The position numbers and the translations under genes are program-made. The notes beneath the pieces were generated by a model. The model did no database searches. It was not told the DNA's origin and saw only the letters and a program-made list of their open reading frames with translations. Below, in pieces: positions 1-9,843 of a DNA stretch of 57,669 nucleotides. The DNA comes from SAR324 cluster bacterium (GTDB lineage: Bacteria; SAR324; NAC60-12): assembly GCA_015231885.1 (NCBI GenBank), contig JADGAT010000007.1:36612-94280 (forward strand). The letters are read 5' to 3'. Every line of letters begins with the position of its first letter. The stretch's first letter is position 1.

Positions 1-100
1 ACTGGATGAGGTGCTGGAACCACTGGATGAGGTGCTGGAACCACTGGATGAGGTGCTGGAACCACTGGATGAGGTGCTGGAACCACTGGATGAGGTGCTG
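1..100 (-). repeat. 21-bp tandem repeat encoding GSSTSSS heptapeptides
   Basis: Four complete, identical 21-bp units (1-21, 22-42, 43-63, 64-84) are followed by a 16-base partial unit (85-100). On the minus strand each unit reads G-S-S-T-S-S-S in the protease frame. The array continues off the left edge, so its true copy number is unknown. Copy-number change in 21-bp steps would alter linker length without breaking the frame. Confidence 0.97.
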
Positions 101-3100
101 CTGACCTCAGTTTCGTCATCATCTGCATTGGTAACACTCACATCACTTGAATCGAGACCATTATAGTTACTATCTGTGGAGCTGGCTGCAAAGGAAATGG
201 TAAAAGTTTGGTCTCCGTCATCCTGACTATCATCAATGCCTGTGATTGTAACGGTTTGCTCAGTGTTCCAGTTGTTGCTGGTGAAGGTGAGAAAGGACGG
301 AGAAACGGAGCCTTCTGTGGTGTCACTACTGCTCACTGCAATAGTAACATCTCCGGTTGGCTGGCTAGTCAGTTGGATGCTGAATGTTGCGGTTCCGCCA
401 CTTTCGGTTGTGTTGGCACTGGTGCTCGAAACCGTGATGCTTGCTGTGTCAATGTCGGTTACAGAAATACTGACATCAGAGGGATTAACACCATTGTAAT
501 TGCTATCCGAAGAAGAGGCTGCGGCTAAATTAAGTGTGACTGTCTGGTCCCCATCAACTGTATTGTCACTAACTCCTGTGACTGTAATACTCTGTGCCGT
601 GTTCCAATTACTGCGAGAAAAAGTAAGCGAAGAAGGGAAAACGGTTGCCTCAGTCGTATCATCACTGCTCACTCCAATAGTGACATCCGTTGTTGGCTGA
701 CTGTTCAAATAGACTGTGAACGTAGCAGTATCGCCGCTTTCTGTGATATTCTCACTAAATGAGCTGACGGTGAACTCAGCAGTATCGTTATCGTCATTTT
801 TGACAGCTACATTGTTAATGCTCAAACCATTATAATCAGAATCTGACGAACTGACGGTTCCTAAAATAATTGAAAGGGTTTGGTTTCCATCAATGATATT
901 GTCATCAATTCCAGTGACTGTAACCGACTGGGTTGCATTCCAATTGCTATTGGTAAAAGTCAATGAGCTGGTAGATACGCTTCCCTCTGTTGTATCAGAG
1001 ATGCTGATGGGGATGGTCACATTAGTAGAGGGTTGTTTGGTCAACCGTACCGTAAAAGTAGCGCTTCCACCAGATTCGGTCGTGTCCCCGCTAATGGACG
1101 AAACAATCAATCCCGCTGTTTCATCATCAATATTGATGATGTCAACATCATGTGTGAAGGTATTGTAATTTGTGTCAACAGAACTGGCAGACAACGCCAA
1201 TACAAAAAGTTGATTTCCATCGGTGATTGAATCATCAAGGCCAGTTAAAGTCAGGATTTGGCTGGTATTCCAATTTGCAGTTGTGAATATAAAAGAAGAA
1301 GAATCAATGCTTGCTTCCGTTGTATCTGCAATAGATGTTTCGATAGTGACATCGGAGGAGGGTTGTTTGGTCAGCCGGATTGTTATTGTGGCTGTTCCTC
1401 CTTCTTCTGTGGTATCTCCACTAATTGTTGAGACAATCAACCCTTCGGTTTCATCGTCAATATTGATGATATTACTATCATTCGGATTGACTCCATTATA
1501 ATTTGAATCAGAAGAAGATGCTGTTTCCAGGACAAGGGTAAAAGACTGATCTCCATCTGTATTGCTGTCATCAACGCCAGTGACAGTAATGGTTTGTGGA
1601 GCTTTCCAATTATCCAAAGTAAAAATCAAAGATGTTGTGGCAATGGAGCCTTCTGTGGAGTCAGAGCTGAACAAATTAACGGTTACATCTGAGGAAGGTT
1701 CGCTAGTCAAGTATACGGATAGTGAGCCTGTTCCGCTTTCTTCTGTTGTTTCCTCGTCAATGGACGTCACCAGAAATCCCGATGTTTCATTGTCTATATT
1801 GGTTGTGCTTAGAGTATAGCTCAGATTATTATAATTGCTATCATTGGATGTGGTTGCAAATACAAGGTTGAATGCCTGATTTCCATCCTGACTGTTGTCA
1901 TCCACTCCTGTCACCTCAATCTCCTGGAGACCATTCCAGTTCACGGAGGTAAAAGTCAAAGTGGAGGGATAGACAGTTGCTTCTGTTGTATCGGAGCTGC
2001 TGATGTTCATGGTGACATCACTGGTCGGTGCCGTGTTTAATTTTGCGGTAACAATGGCTGCATTAGCCTCTTCTGTGATGGTATCATTGATGTTGCTTAT
2101 TTCTAGTCCAGCGCTGTCATTATCCTGATTGGTTACGCTGATATCGCCGGGAGTGATGCTATTGAAAATGCTATCGGATGAGCTTGCTGTTAAGGTAATC
2201 GTAAAGCTGATGTCACCATCTGTTAGAGTATCATCAACTCCTGTCACAGTAGCCGTGAGCGGGATGAACCAGTTGCCGGAGGTGAATGTGAAAGATGCAG
2301 GGGATACGGTGCCTTCTGTGGAGTCAGAGCTGCTCAGGCTGATGGTAACATCACTGGTTGGGCGGGAATTTAAAACAACAGAAAATGTGGCATCTGTTCT
2401 ATTTTCTCTAATATTTCCGCTAATTGTACCAACAGAAATACTAGAATCAAAAAAGCTGACGTTAGTATTATTTCCGCTATTAGTACTATTGTAAGCATTT
2501 AAGTTTCCTCCACTGACAGAAATATCAGTAATGTTTCCTCCTGTGAGACTCAGGTTCGGAGTCCCATTGATGACTAAAGAGGCAGCTGTTCCTGAACTGT
2601 TGGAACCCAATGAGGCGTTGTATAGAGCCAGGGAAGCTCCTGTTTGAAATTCAATAGAGTTGGCTGTGGAAAATAAAACATTGGAACTCAATGAATAGGA
2701 ATTGGAAGTATCTGCGTAAACAAGTCCTTCAGAAACCACGGTATTGCCTGCAAATATTAATGTTCCTCCTGTGCTGGTAATTTGCCCCTCACTCATGGTG
2801 AGGGAAGAGGATAGGGTTAAGTCGGAGGCATTTGTAATAATTTTTTCGCTGGAGCTGTTGATTGTAATGGCATCATTGATGGTCAAGTCAGTGGTTTGTC
2901 CTCCTAATGTCAGTGCGTAATTGTTAAGATCCACACTCCCAATGGCGAGACTGGTGTCATGAGTTAATGTCAGGTCACTGGTAATTTTTAGAGAGGTTGA
3001 GGAATCGGTGGTGACAGTGGCGTTTGTTGTATTGAACGAATTCCCTAACACCAATTCACTGCCGGTGATATCTAATGTTCCTCCTGAGATGGTGCCTCCC

Positions 3101-6100
3101 TCTGAGAAAGTGAGAGTGCCACTGCTGCTGGTAATTTGTCCGCTTGTCATAGTGGTTGCTGCAGAAAATGTGAAATCAGCACTACCGGTGATAATTTTTT
3201 CATTGGAGTTGTCCAATGTAACGGCATTTGCTGCTGTCACGTCAGTGGTGTCGGACCCCAGTGTGAGGGATTGATTTGCCAGATTGAGTGTGCCAATGGT
3301 AAGCGCATGACTGGTTGTCAGGGAAACATCGTTTGTAAGAGTAAATGTGGTGGAAGAGTCCGTAAGGACAGTTGCCCCGCTTGATGCGAGATTTGCGGCC
3401 AGTGTCAATGCACTTCCTCTCAAATCAACAATGCCTGTGCCTGGATCAAGAGAACCGTTGATTATTATGCTGTCCTCTATATCAAGTGTTCCATTACTAG
3501 AAAGGGTTAAGGTGGTTCCTGACGGGATGGTTAAGGTGCTGGCGATGCTCAATGTAGTGGCAATATCCATGTTAGCGCTACTGGAGTGAAAAAACGTATT
3601 AATAGTGGATGCGGCATCAATATCAATTTTTCCTGGATCCAGCGCGGCATTGATTGTTACGGCATTGATGGTTCCTCCAGTTCCCGCAAGTTGTAAAATA
3701 CTGCTGGTCGTGGATAGTTCTATCTCCCCCTGCAAGGTCCCAGCTCCACTCAATTTCAGAGTGTTGCTGTTGATGATACTGGTGGTGTTAGCAATGGTGA
3801 GTGTTTTACCAGCGGCAATAACAAGCTCTACGGATTTATTGAGTGTGAGGACTGTAATGCTGGTATCTTCATTTATTTGAATGCTGCCACTGGTCAGGTC
3901 GGCATCAACGGAAACCCGGTTGATGTTTCCAGAACCATTCAATTCAAGAGAGCTGCTAGACTGATTCAGGCTGATGCTGTTTGTGTTTGCAAAATTTCCA
4001 GTACCGCCAATAGTGAGCGTATTGCTGTTTCCAATACTGAGGGTATTGCCCGAATAATTCACGGTAGAAGCCAGAGCAAAGGTCGAGGAGGTGACAATTG
4101 TAATAGTGCCAGAAATCGTGACTTCTTGGTTAATATCCAGTGTTCCCCCTGAAATGGTAAGATCGCCGGAAATGGTCCCTGCACTTCCTGCAATTTGCAG
4201 AGTTCCTCCATTTTGAATTGTGACGGAACCTGTAATGGGTCCATTCGTGCCGTCCCAGTTGACTGTGTGACCATTTTTCACAACGAATTGATTGGCTGCA
4301 TTGGTACAAGTGTCCTTATCCGAGTAGGTACTGGCTGCTAACAGGCTTCCTGATGTGGAGCTTCTGCAAACAAAATAAAAGTCTTGACTACCAACGATTC
4401 CGTCTGTTGTTGTAGAAGATAGAGCGGTATCTGCTGTGCCGAATGCGGCAGTGATGTTGCTTAAGGTGGCTTGTATTGTATTGCCTTCGGTTAAAAATGA
4501 TCCCTGATCGGTTCTATGGATGGTGACGGAATTTGATTTAAAATCATAGACAGCAATGTGACTATCCAGTGTGACACTGGTGCCTGTTGGAGATTCGATA
4601 GCATAGTTTGTCAAAGTTTCGGCAAGAGACTCACTGACCTTACGAGGATAAGTGAAATAAATTTGTATGGACTTTGGGGAAGCAATGAGATGGCTAATAT
4701 CAGGCGCAACCATTGCAACACTGATGGTTCCTGTTGCACTGTTATTGGAACTGAGAGAGGTTCCATCGGTTGTGTTCATATTACTGACAGTGATTGTATA
4801 GCTTTGTCCATCATTACTGTAAAGATCCACCCCTAAAATGTATGCTTTTTTGAAACCACTGTCATAAAGGATCGAAGCACTTGAGATATCGGTGTTGGAA
4901 CCATTGACCGTTAAAGAGTAATTGTTGATATTCATTACATCTTCTGGGTCCATATCTCTGGAAAAGCTCACGGTAATCACTTCCCCTGAATTATTGGAAC
5001 CATCATATTGGGTTGCAGTGGCAGACACACTGGGGTTGGCTGTACTGGCTTCATTAATGATTCCATAAAGTTTATTGATGCTGTCACTGATGGGGTTGTT
5101 CAGATCAGAATTAATCAATCCGGATCCTAATGCCAGACCAAAAGTGTCTCCTGCAGTCAATGATAACCCACTGATCACCAGTGTGCGGGAAGTTGTATTG
5201 TAAGTGAAGGCTTTGTCCGATAAATCAATAGAGGTCCCACCTTGTAAACTACTGCTCAGAAAGCTGTTTTTGCTGCTGCCTTGGTAGGTTGGGTTGATTC
5301 GCAAAGTATAATTGGATGCGGTTTCTGCAGAAGATTCCGTCACAGGATGATTGAACAAGATGGTGATATTTCCGTCATCTGTCGCGAGAGCATGGGCATA
5401 ATCACCACTGCTTTCATTGATAGATGTCCCCACTTGACCAGAAATACTCCAATGGGTCGGGGCACTGGAAGAAGTGAAAGAGTTTTCGTAATTGCCGACG
5501 ATGGCAATTTCTGAAGTATCTACAACATTGGTTGCCAGTAAAAGGGTTAAGCTGTTACCATCTGTCAGGGTATTTGTGCTGTTGGTAATGCTTAAAGTGT
5601 TGGTCGAATTGTCATAACTGTAACTTCCTCCCGATAAAAAGTTGATTAATTCAGAAGAAGAGGCGGTCCAGTTGGCCGAATTATTAACAGCGTTGGTGGT
5701 TCCGTCTGCCAGCATGTCTTTTGAAAACCGAATAGTGACTTGGGAACTTGTTGATTCAAACGACACAAGTTGAGAAGGACTGGTGTCATCACCTTCTGAC
5801 AGCCCCAAAGCCTTTGCAATGTTGATACGACCTGCACCAAAAAAACCATCGTACCCTGAAGGTCCGAGATCATCAGCTGTAGTCTCCAGTAAATTTTTTA
5901 CTTCGGCTGGTGTTAGAGTGGGATTTTGATCTAAAATCAGAGCTGCCGCTCCTGCTACGATTGGAGCGGCCATGGAGGTTCCAGAAAAAATACTGTAGCT
6001 ATTATCGGATTGCTGGTCAGGAGCATAAATGGAATAACCGGGAGCAGAAACGCTTAAGGAGGTCCCGTGGCTTGTAAAGGAAGTCAGAGAATCATCTGCT

Positions 6101-7437
6101 TTTGTAGCGGCAACTGTGATGGCATCACTCACCGAGGTGGGGTAACCAAAGAGTGTAGTGGTATCGTTTCCTGCAGAGGTAACAACGACTACCCCAGCTT
6201 CGATCGCATCGCTGATTGCATTGATTAGCAGAGAACTAAAACTTGTTTGGTTCGGGAGATTCGAAAAGACATTGGATGATCCGAAACTCATATTGATGAC
6301 TTGTGCCGCACTGGCGATGGCATAGTGAATTCCTTTGACAATATCCAGTTCAGAAGCCACTCCAGAGTTGGTGAAAACTTTGATTGCAAGAATTGTTGCA
6401 TCAGGAGCAATTCCAACGGAACCTGTACCATCATCGTTTGCCGCTGCAATTCCAGAAATATGCGTCCCATGTCCGTCAATGTCGGTGGGGTCGTTGTCAT
6501 CATTTCCAAAATCAGGCCCCTGCTGCAGTTTCCCCGTCCCGGTAAATTCGTTGTGTGTGGATAATATTCCTGTGTCCAGCACGGCAATGGTCACTCCATT
6601 GCCTGTGATGTCATTTGCCCAAGCAACGTCGGCCTTAACCTTCTGAGGCGCCCACTGCAATGTTGATAGTTGAGAGTCGGTAACGGTGACACCAGGAACA
6701 AAAGTGAAATTTGGCTGGACAACTTTTACCTCTGGTACGGATTGTAGCAGAGCAACGGCCTGCTCGGGCAAGATATCAGGTGCGATTTGTAAACGTCGAA
6801 TGGTTGTATTCAGTGCTGTTATTATTTTTTCAATAGGAAATCCGATACTGTATATAAGAGGAGGGAGGTTTGTGACACCTTCTTCCAATTCAATCAAAAT
6901 TTCCTGCTTAACGTACGTGTCATCCGGCTCAAGGCCTTCCATTTTTTTGGTTTCAGAAAATCCATTAAAAAATTCTTCGACAGCTTGTGCCTGCTGTGAA
7001 CTATCGTCTCTAAGCATCTGGCCGGCAGTGCGTCGCTTTCTTTGTGAAGAGGCTGCGGATTTTTGAATATTTACCTGGACTGCTTTACTGATTTCCAGGG
7101 TGTCTCCTTTGCTGTTTACAGAACGTACACGGAAGTAAACCCTGTTTGCATGACGAAGATAATCCCATAAAGCAGTTGGCAGCTCATACACATTTTGTAC
7201 TATGTGCTCCCCTCCATGCTCCAGGGTTGAGTAGAAAATAGTGGAAAAATTATTGAACGAAATATCAATGCTATACAAAGCTCCGAATGCCTGCCATGCA
7301 ATGGTCGGTTTTTCAGAGAGAATAGATTGGTTGGCTGGGGACGTGATATGGTTGGATTGAGCCAGTACAGAATTGTTGCCGCACAGCAATAGAAGCAATG
7401 GTATTATGAATTTGTAAAGTGATATGGTAAATCGCAA
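1..7437 (-). CDS. Giant secreted subtilisin-like (S8) serine protease with Calx-beta-like repeats, C-terminus beyond the window
   Basis: The frame is open from a TTG at 7435-7437 to the left edge, about 2479 residues, without its stop. A strong purine-rich SD (GGGAGGGAG) precedes the TTG, and the first 26 residues form a signal peptide ending V-L-A. Next come an FnIII-like segment (about 40-120), an I9-like propeptide (about 165-235) and an S8 catalytic domain (about 270-535) with the full triad: D288 in VAVLDTGI, H323 in GHGTH and S488 in SGTSMAAP. Big_5/SwmB-like Ig domains follow (about 540-1000; one reads TVSFSRDMDPEDV), then a Thr/Ser/Gly-rich beta-solenoid-like stretch (about 1060-1640), seven repeats of about 111 residues (1650-2445) and a GSSTSSS tail. 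It is probably a surface or secreted protease or adhesin. No frameshift was seen; the anchoring end is missing. Confidence 0.9.
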   Translation of the reverse strand, partial: MRFTISLYKFIIPLLLLLCGNNSVLAQSNHITSPANQSILSEKPTIAWQAFGALYSIDISFNNFSTIFYSTLEHGGEHIVQNVYELPTALWDYLRHANRVYFRVRSVNSKGDTLEISKAVQVNIQKSAASSQRKRRTAGQMLRDDSSQQAQAVEEFFNGFSETKKMEGLEPDDTYVKQEILIELEEGVTNLPPLIYSIGFPIEKIITALNTTIRRLQIAPDILPEQAVALLQSVPEVKVVQPNFTFVPGVTVTDSQLSTLQWAPQKVKADVAWANDITGNGVTIAVLDTGILSTHNEFTGTGKLQQGPDFGNDDNDPTDIDGHGTHISGIAAANDDGTGSVGIAPDATILAIKVFTNSGVASELDIVKGIHYAIASAAQVINMSFGSSNVFSNLPNQTSFSSLLINAISDAIEAGVVVVTSAGNDTTTLFGYPTSVSDAITVAATKADDSLTSFTSHGTSLSVSAPGYSIYAPDQQSDNSYSIFSGTSMAAPIVAGAAALILDQNPTLTPAEVKNLLETTADDLGPSGYDGFFGAGRINIAKALGLSEGDDTSPSQLVSFESTSSQVTIRFSKDMLADGTTNAVNNSANWTASSSELINFLSGGSYSYDNSTNTLSITNSTNTLTDGNSLTLLLATNVVDTSEIAIVGNYENSFTSSSAPTHWSISGQVGTSINESSGDYAHALATDDGNITILFNHPVTESSAETASNYTLRINPTYQGSSKNSFLSSSLQGGTSIDLSDKAFTYNTTSRTLVISGLSLTAGDTFGLALGSGLINSDLNNPISDSINKLYGIINEASTANPSVSATATQYDGSNNSGEVITVSFSRDMDPEDVMNINNYSLTVNGSNTDISSASILYDSGFKKAYILGVDLYSNDGQSYTITVSNMNTTDGTSLSSNNSATGTISVAMVAPDISHLIASPKSIQIYFTYPRKVSESLAETLTNYAIESPTGTSVTLDSHIAVYDFKSNSVTIHRTDQGSFLTEGNTIQATLSNITAAFGTADTALSSTTTDGIVGSQDFYFVCRSSTSGSLLAASTYSDKDTCTNAANQFVVKNGHTVNWDGTNGPITGSVTIQNGGTLQIAGSAGTISGDLTISGGTLDINQEVTISGTITIVTSSTFALASTVNYSGNTLSIGNSNTLTIGGTGNFANTNSISLNQSSSSLELNGSGNINRVSVDADLTSGSIQINEDTSITVLTLNKSVELVIAAGKTLTIANTTSIINSNTLKLSGAGTLQGEIELSTTSSILQLAGTGGTINAVTINAALDPGKIDIDAASTINTFFHSSSANMDIATTLSIASTLTIPSGTTLTLSSNGTLDIEDSIIINGSLDPGTGIVDLRGSALTLAANLASSGATVLTDSSTTFTLTNDVSLTTSHALTIGTLNLANQSLTLGSDTTDVTAANAVTLDNSNEKIITGSADFTFSAATTMTSGQITSSSGTLTFSEGGTISGGTLDITGSELVLGNSFNTTNATVTTDSSTSLKITSDLTLTHDTSLAIGSVDLNNYALTLGGQTTDLTINDAITINSSSEKIITNASDLTLSSSLTMSEGQITSTGGTLIFAGNTVVSEGLVYADTSNSYSLSSNVLFSTANSIEFQTGASLALYNASLGSNSSGTAASLVINGTPNLSLTGGNITDISVSGGNLNAYNSTNSGNNTNVSFFDSSISVGTISGNIRENRTDATFSVVLNSRPTSDVTISLSSSDSTEGTVSPASFTFTSGNWFIPLTATVTGVDDTLTDGDISFTITLTASSSDSIFNSITPGDISVTNQDNDSAGLEISNINDTITEEANAAIVTAKLNTAPTSDVTMNISSSDTTEATVYPSTLTFTSVNWNGLQEIEVTGVDDNSQDGNQAFNLVFATTSNDSNYNNLSYTLSTTNIDNETSGFLVTSIDEETTEESGTGSLSVYLTSEPSSDVTVNLFSSDSTEGSIATTSLIFTLDNWKAPQTITVTGVDDSNTDGDQSFTLVLETASSSDSNYNGVNPNDSNIINIDDETEGLIVSTISGDTTEEGGTATITIRLTKQPSSDVTIETSIADTTEASIDSSSFIFTTANWNTSQILTLTGLDDSITDGNQLFVLALSASSVDTNYNTFTHDVDIINIDDETAGLIVSSISGDTTESGGSATFTVRLTKQPSTNVTIPISISDTTEGSVSTSSLTFTNSNWNATQSVTVTGIDDNIIDGNQTLSIILGTVSSSDSDYNGLSINNVAVKNDDNDTAEFTVSSFSENITESGDTATFTVYLNSQPTTDVTIGVSSDDTTEATVFPSSLTFSRSNWNTAQSITVTGVSDNTVDGDQTVTLNLAAASSSDSNYNGVNPSDVSISVTDIDTASITVSSTSANTTESGGTATFSIQLTSQPTGDVTIAVSSSDTTEGSVSPSFLTFTSNNWNTEQTVTITGIDDSQDDGDQTFTISFAASSTDSNYNGLDSSDVSVTNADDDETEVSSTSSSGSSTSSSGSSTSSSGSSTSSSGSSTSSS
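130..2440 (-). repeat. Seven tandem Calx-beta-like repeats of about 111 residues
   Basis: Within the protease, a unit of 333-336 bp recurs seven times. Each has a TEE/TESGGTATF-type strand, then L-x-x-x-P-x-S/T-D-V-T-I, a S-x-x-D-T-T-E-x-S segment, F-T-x-x-N-W-N, and a D-D-x-x-x-D-G-D/N-Q turn. The acidic turns suggest calcium binding, as in Calx-beta and related extracellular repeats. That assignment is inferred from the pattern only. Confidence 0.8.
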
Positions 7438-7656
7438 AATATGCTCCCTCCCCGGTTTTGCTTACGATTTTGAAATAAACCATGATTTCTACCTGTTAGA
7501 TTTTTACCTTATAATTGGGCAATAAACAAGAAACTAACTTTTTAAAAATTCTTATATTTTGTTATTTATGATTAAATACGATCATTTGAGGAAGCAAAAC
7601 AATGAGATAATCGCTATGGTAGGTCTAATTTCCTCCTTCCTTAGAGAACTGTTGAA

Positions 7657-8625
7657 TTAATGAATCAGCAAGACTTTTCCTGTTGTTTTTCGTCCTTCCA
7701 GACTTCTGTGGGCTTCTTGAACATCAGCCAGCGAAAAGAGATGTTCGAGACGAACCTTCAAATTCTTTTCTTTTACCCATTGGAAAACCTGCTGTGAACG
7801 TTTTCGCAGGCTTTCTTGGTCAGCAATATAATGAAATAAAGAAGGTCGCGTGAGAAACAGAGAGCCTTTTTGAGCTAAATCGGCAGGGTTGAATTCTGTC
7901 ACAGGACCGCTTGCATTACCAAACAGAACCATGTAGCCAAGTGGTGACAGGCAGTTGATACTTTGTTCAAAAGTTGTCTTCCCTACAGAATCGTAGACAA
8001 CATTGACACCTTTTCCATCAGTCAATTGAGCCACTTCTTTTTCAAAGTCAGCCTGAGTGTACAAAATTATGTCATCGGCTCCTGCCTCTTTAGCCAATGC
8101 TGCTTTTTCCTCGGTAGAAACCGTCCCAATCACATAGGCTCCCATTAATTTTGCAATTTGGATCAGCAGCAGTCCGACACCACCTGCCGCCGCATGGATT
8201 AGGCAGCGATCTCCCTGCTTGAGAGGATAGGTGGATTGTGTGAGATAATGCACTGTCATCCCTTGAAGCATCAAAGCGGCTCCTTCTTTAGCGGTGACTT
8301 CGTCGGGGAGAGGAACAAGGCGGTCTTCTGGTATTTTTGCATATTCTGCATACGAACCGGGTATACCGCAAAATGCAACGCGATCGCCTATAGAAAATTG
8401 AGTCACCTGCTCTCCCACCTGCTCAACGATTCCGGCTCCTTCCAAGCCTAAGGTATAGGGAAGTTCGACAGGATAAAGGCCTGTTCGCTGGTATGTGTCA
8501 ATGTAATTGACACCACTGGCTTCCATTTTGACCAAAACGTCAGAGGCCTCATAAGAAGGAGCGTCTATATCTTCATATGACATTGCCTCAGGACCTCCAA
8601 ACTCTTTAATTCGAATTGCTTTCAT
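7657..8625 (-). CDS. qor: NADPH:quinone oxidoreductase, zeta-crystallin type (MDR family)
   Basis: This 322-residue protein covers the whole medium-chain dehydrogenase/reductase fold. It has an N-terminal GroES-like half (G-E-Q-V, GDRVAF) and a C-terminal Rossmann half with the AAAGGVGLLLIQIAK nucleotide-binding loop. The zinc ligands of alcohol dehydrogenases are absent, which matches the zinc-free quinone oxidoreductase branch that reduces quinones with one electron from NADPH. The ATG at 8623-8625 has an AAAGGA SD. The gene starts 29 bp after dnaJ on the same strand and may be read through from the heat-shock operon, which would suit an oxidative or heat-stress role. The electron acceptor cannot be told from sequence. 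Confidence 0.88.
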   Translation of the reverse strand: MKAIRIKEFGGPEAMSYEDIDAPSYEASDVLVKMEASGVNYIDTYQRTGLYPVELPYTLGLEGAGIVEQVGEQVTQFSIGDRVAFCGIPGSYAEYAKIPEDRLVPLPDEVTAKEGAALMLQGMTVHYLTQSTYPLKQGDRCLIHAAAGGVGLLLIQIAKLMGAYVIGTVSTEEKAALAKEAGADDIILYTQADFEKEVAQLTDGKGVNVVYDSVGKTTFEQSINCLSPLGYMVLFGNASGPVTEFNPADLAQKGSLFLTRPSLFHYIADQESLRKRSQQVFQWVKEKNLKVRLEHLFSLADVQEAHRSLEGRKTTGKVLLIH

Positions 8626-8654
8626 AGGAACGTCCTTTCTAAAAGGGAGATGAG

Positions 8655-9779
8655 CTAGGAAAAAAGCCCTTTGATTTTATCCATGAATTTATTGTGTAAC
8701 GGATGACTGCCTTCTTTAGTAAGGCTTTCAAACTCTTCCAACAGTTCTTTCTGGCGAGAAGTTAAATGGCTTGGTGTCTCTACAATAATCCGAACATGCA
8801 AATCTCCGCGTCTGTTTCCTCGCAAGTGGGCAATACCTTTGTTGCGTAGACGGAAAACTCGGTGAGTTTGTGAACCTGCAGGTATTTTCAAGCGTGCGGT
8901 GCCCTCCAAGGTAGGAACATCAAGCTCTGTCCCCAAGGCTGCATGTGTGAAGCTAATAGGGACTTCACAATATAGATCATTGTCTACTCGCTCAAATATG
9001 GGGTGAGACTGAATTCGAAGGGCAATATAAAGGTCACCTGCAGGACCTCCGTTCATACCTTGCTCGCCTTCTCCGGATAGTTTGATACGAGAATCATTAT
9101 CCACTCCTGCAGGGATATTGACACGAATTTTTTTGGTTTTTTTGATGCGGGTGGATCCATGGCAGGTGGGGCAAGGATTACGAATGACCTTCCCTTCTCC
9201 ACGGCAACGCGCGCAAGTGGTAGCCACGCTGAAAAATCCCTGCTGAACCCTTTGCTGGCCGGTGCCCTGACAGACACTACAGACTTCAACATCTTTGGAG
9301 GAGCGTGCCCCCAAACCTCCGCATTGTCCACAAGTTTCCATTCGCGGTACATCTATTTCGGTCGTATGCCCAAAAGCGGCTTCTTCAAATGATATTTCTA
9401 AATTGTATTGAAGGTCAGAGCCACGGAATGCACGAGTTCTTGAACTCCTGCCTCCATTAGACGCACCAAAAAATTCTCCAAAAATATCATTGAAGACATC
9501 ACCTAAACCGCTACCACCGAAGCCGGAAAAGTCTCCCATTCCATCGGATCCCTGGCCAACGCCCGCATGGCCAAAACGATCGTAGCGTGAACGTTTCCCA
9601 GAGTCGCTGAGTACCTCATATGCTTCGGTTGCTTCTTTGAATTTTTCCTCTGCACTTTGATCCCCTGGGTTACGATCCGGGTGGTATTTCAAAGCGATTT
9701 TACGGTACGCTTTTTTCAGATCATCATCGGAAACAGAATTAGAAACTCCTAGAACTTCATAATAGTCACGTTTCGCCAA
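8655..9779 (-). CDS. dnaJ: Chaperone DnaJ (Hsp40, class A)
   Basis: DnaJ is the cochaperone that delivers substrates to DnaK and stimulates its ATPase. All class A parts are present in 374 residues: a J domain with HPD (YHPDRNPGD), a Gly/Phe-rich linker, four CxxCxGxG-type zinc repeats ([32 protein letters not shown]) and the C-terminal substrate domain. The start is a TTG at 9777-9779, supported by an AGGAG SD seven bases upstream and by the canonical [13 protein letters not shown]-terminus. It follows dnaK by 64 bp. Confidence 0.98.
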   Translation of the reverse strand: MAKRDYYEVLGVSNSVSDDDLKKAYRKIALKYHPDRNPGDQSAEEKFKEATEAYEVLSDSGKRSRYDRFGHAGVGQGSDGMGDFSGFGGSGLGDVFNDIFGEFFGASNGGRSSRTRAFRGSDLQYNLEISFEEAAFGHTTEIDVPRMETCGQCGGLGARSSKDVEVCSVCQGTGQQRVQQGFFSVATTCARCRGEGKVIRNPCPTCHGSTRIKKTKKIRVNIPAGVDNDSRIKLSGEGEQGMNGGPAGDLYIALRIQSHPIFERVDNDLYCEVPISFTHAALGTELDVPTLEGTARLKIPAGSQTHRVFRLRNKGIAHLRGNRRGDLHVRIIVETPSHLTSRQKELLEEFESLTKEGSHPLHNKFMDKIKGLFS

Positions 9780-9843
9780 AAGGAAACTCCTGTTTAATCA
9801 TCATTAAGAAGGAGACACAATAATGCCTCTTGATTCACACTAT

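Noticed and set aside
1..100. CRISPR-like array at the left edge
   Set aside because: The 21-bp units are contiguous with no spacers and code for a heptapeptide in the protease frame.
208..4836. Many short plus-strand frames within the first 5 kb
   Set aside because: They are antisense shadows of the protease frame, which is continuous on the minus strand with recognisable domains.
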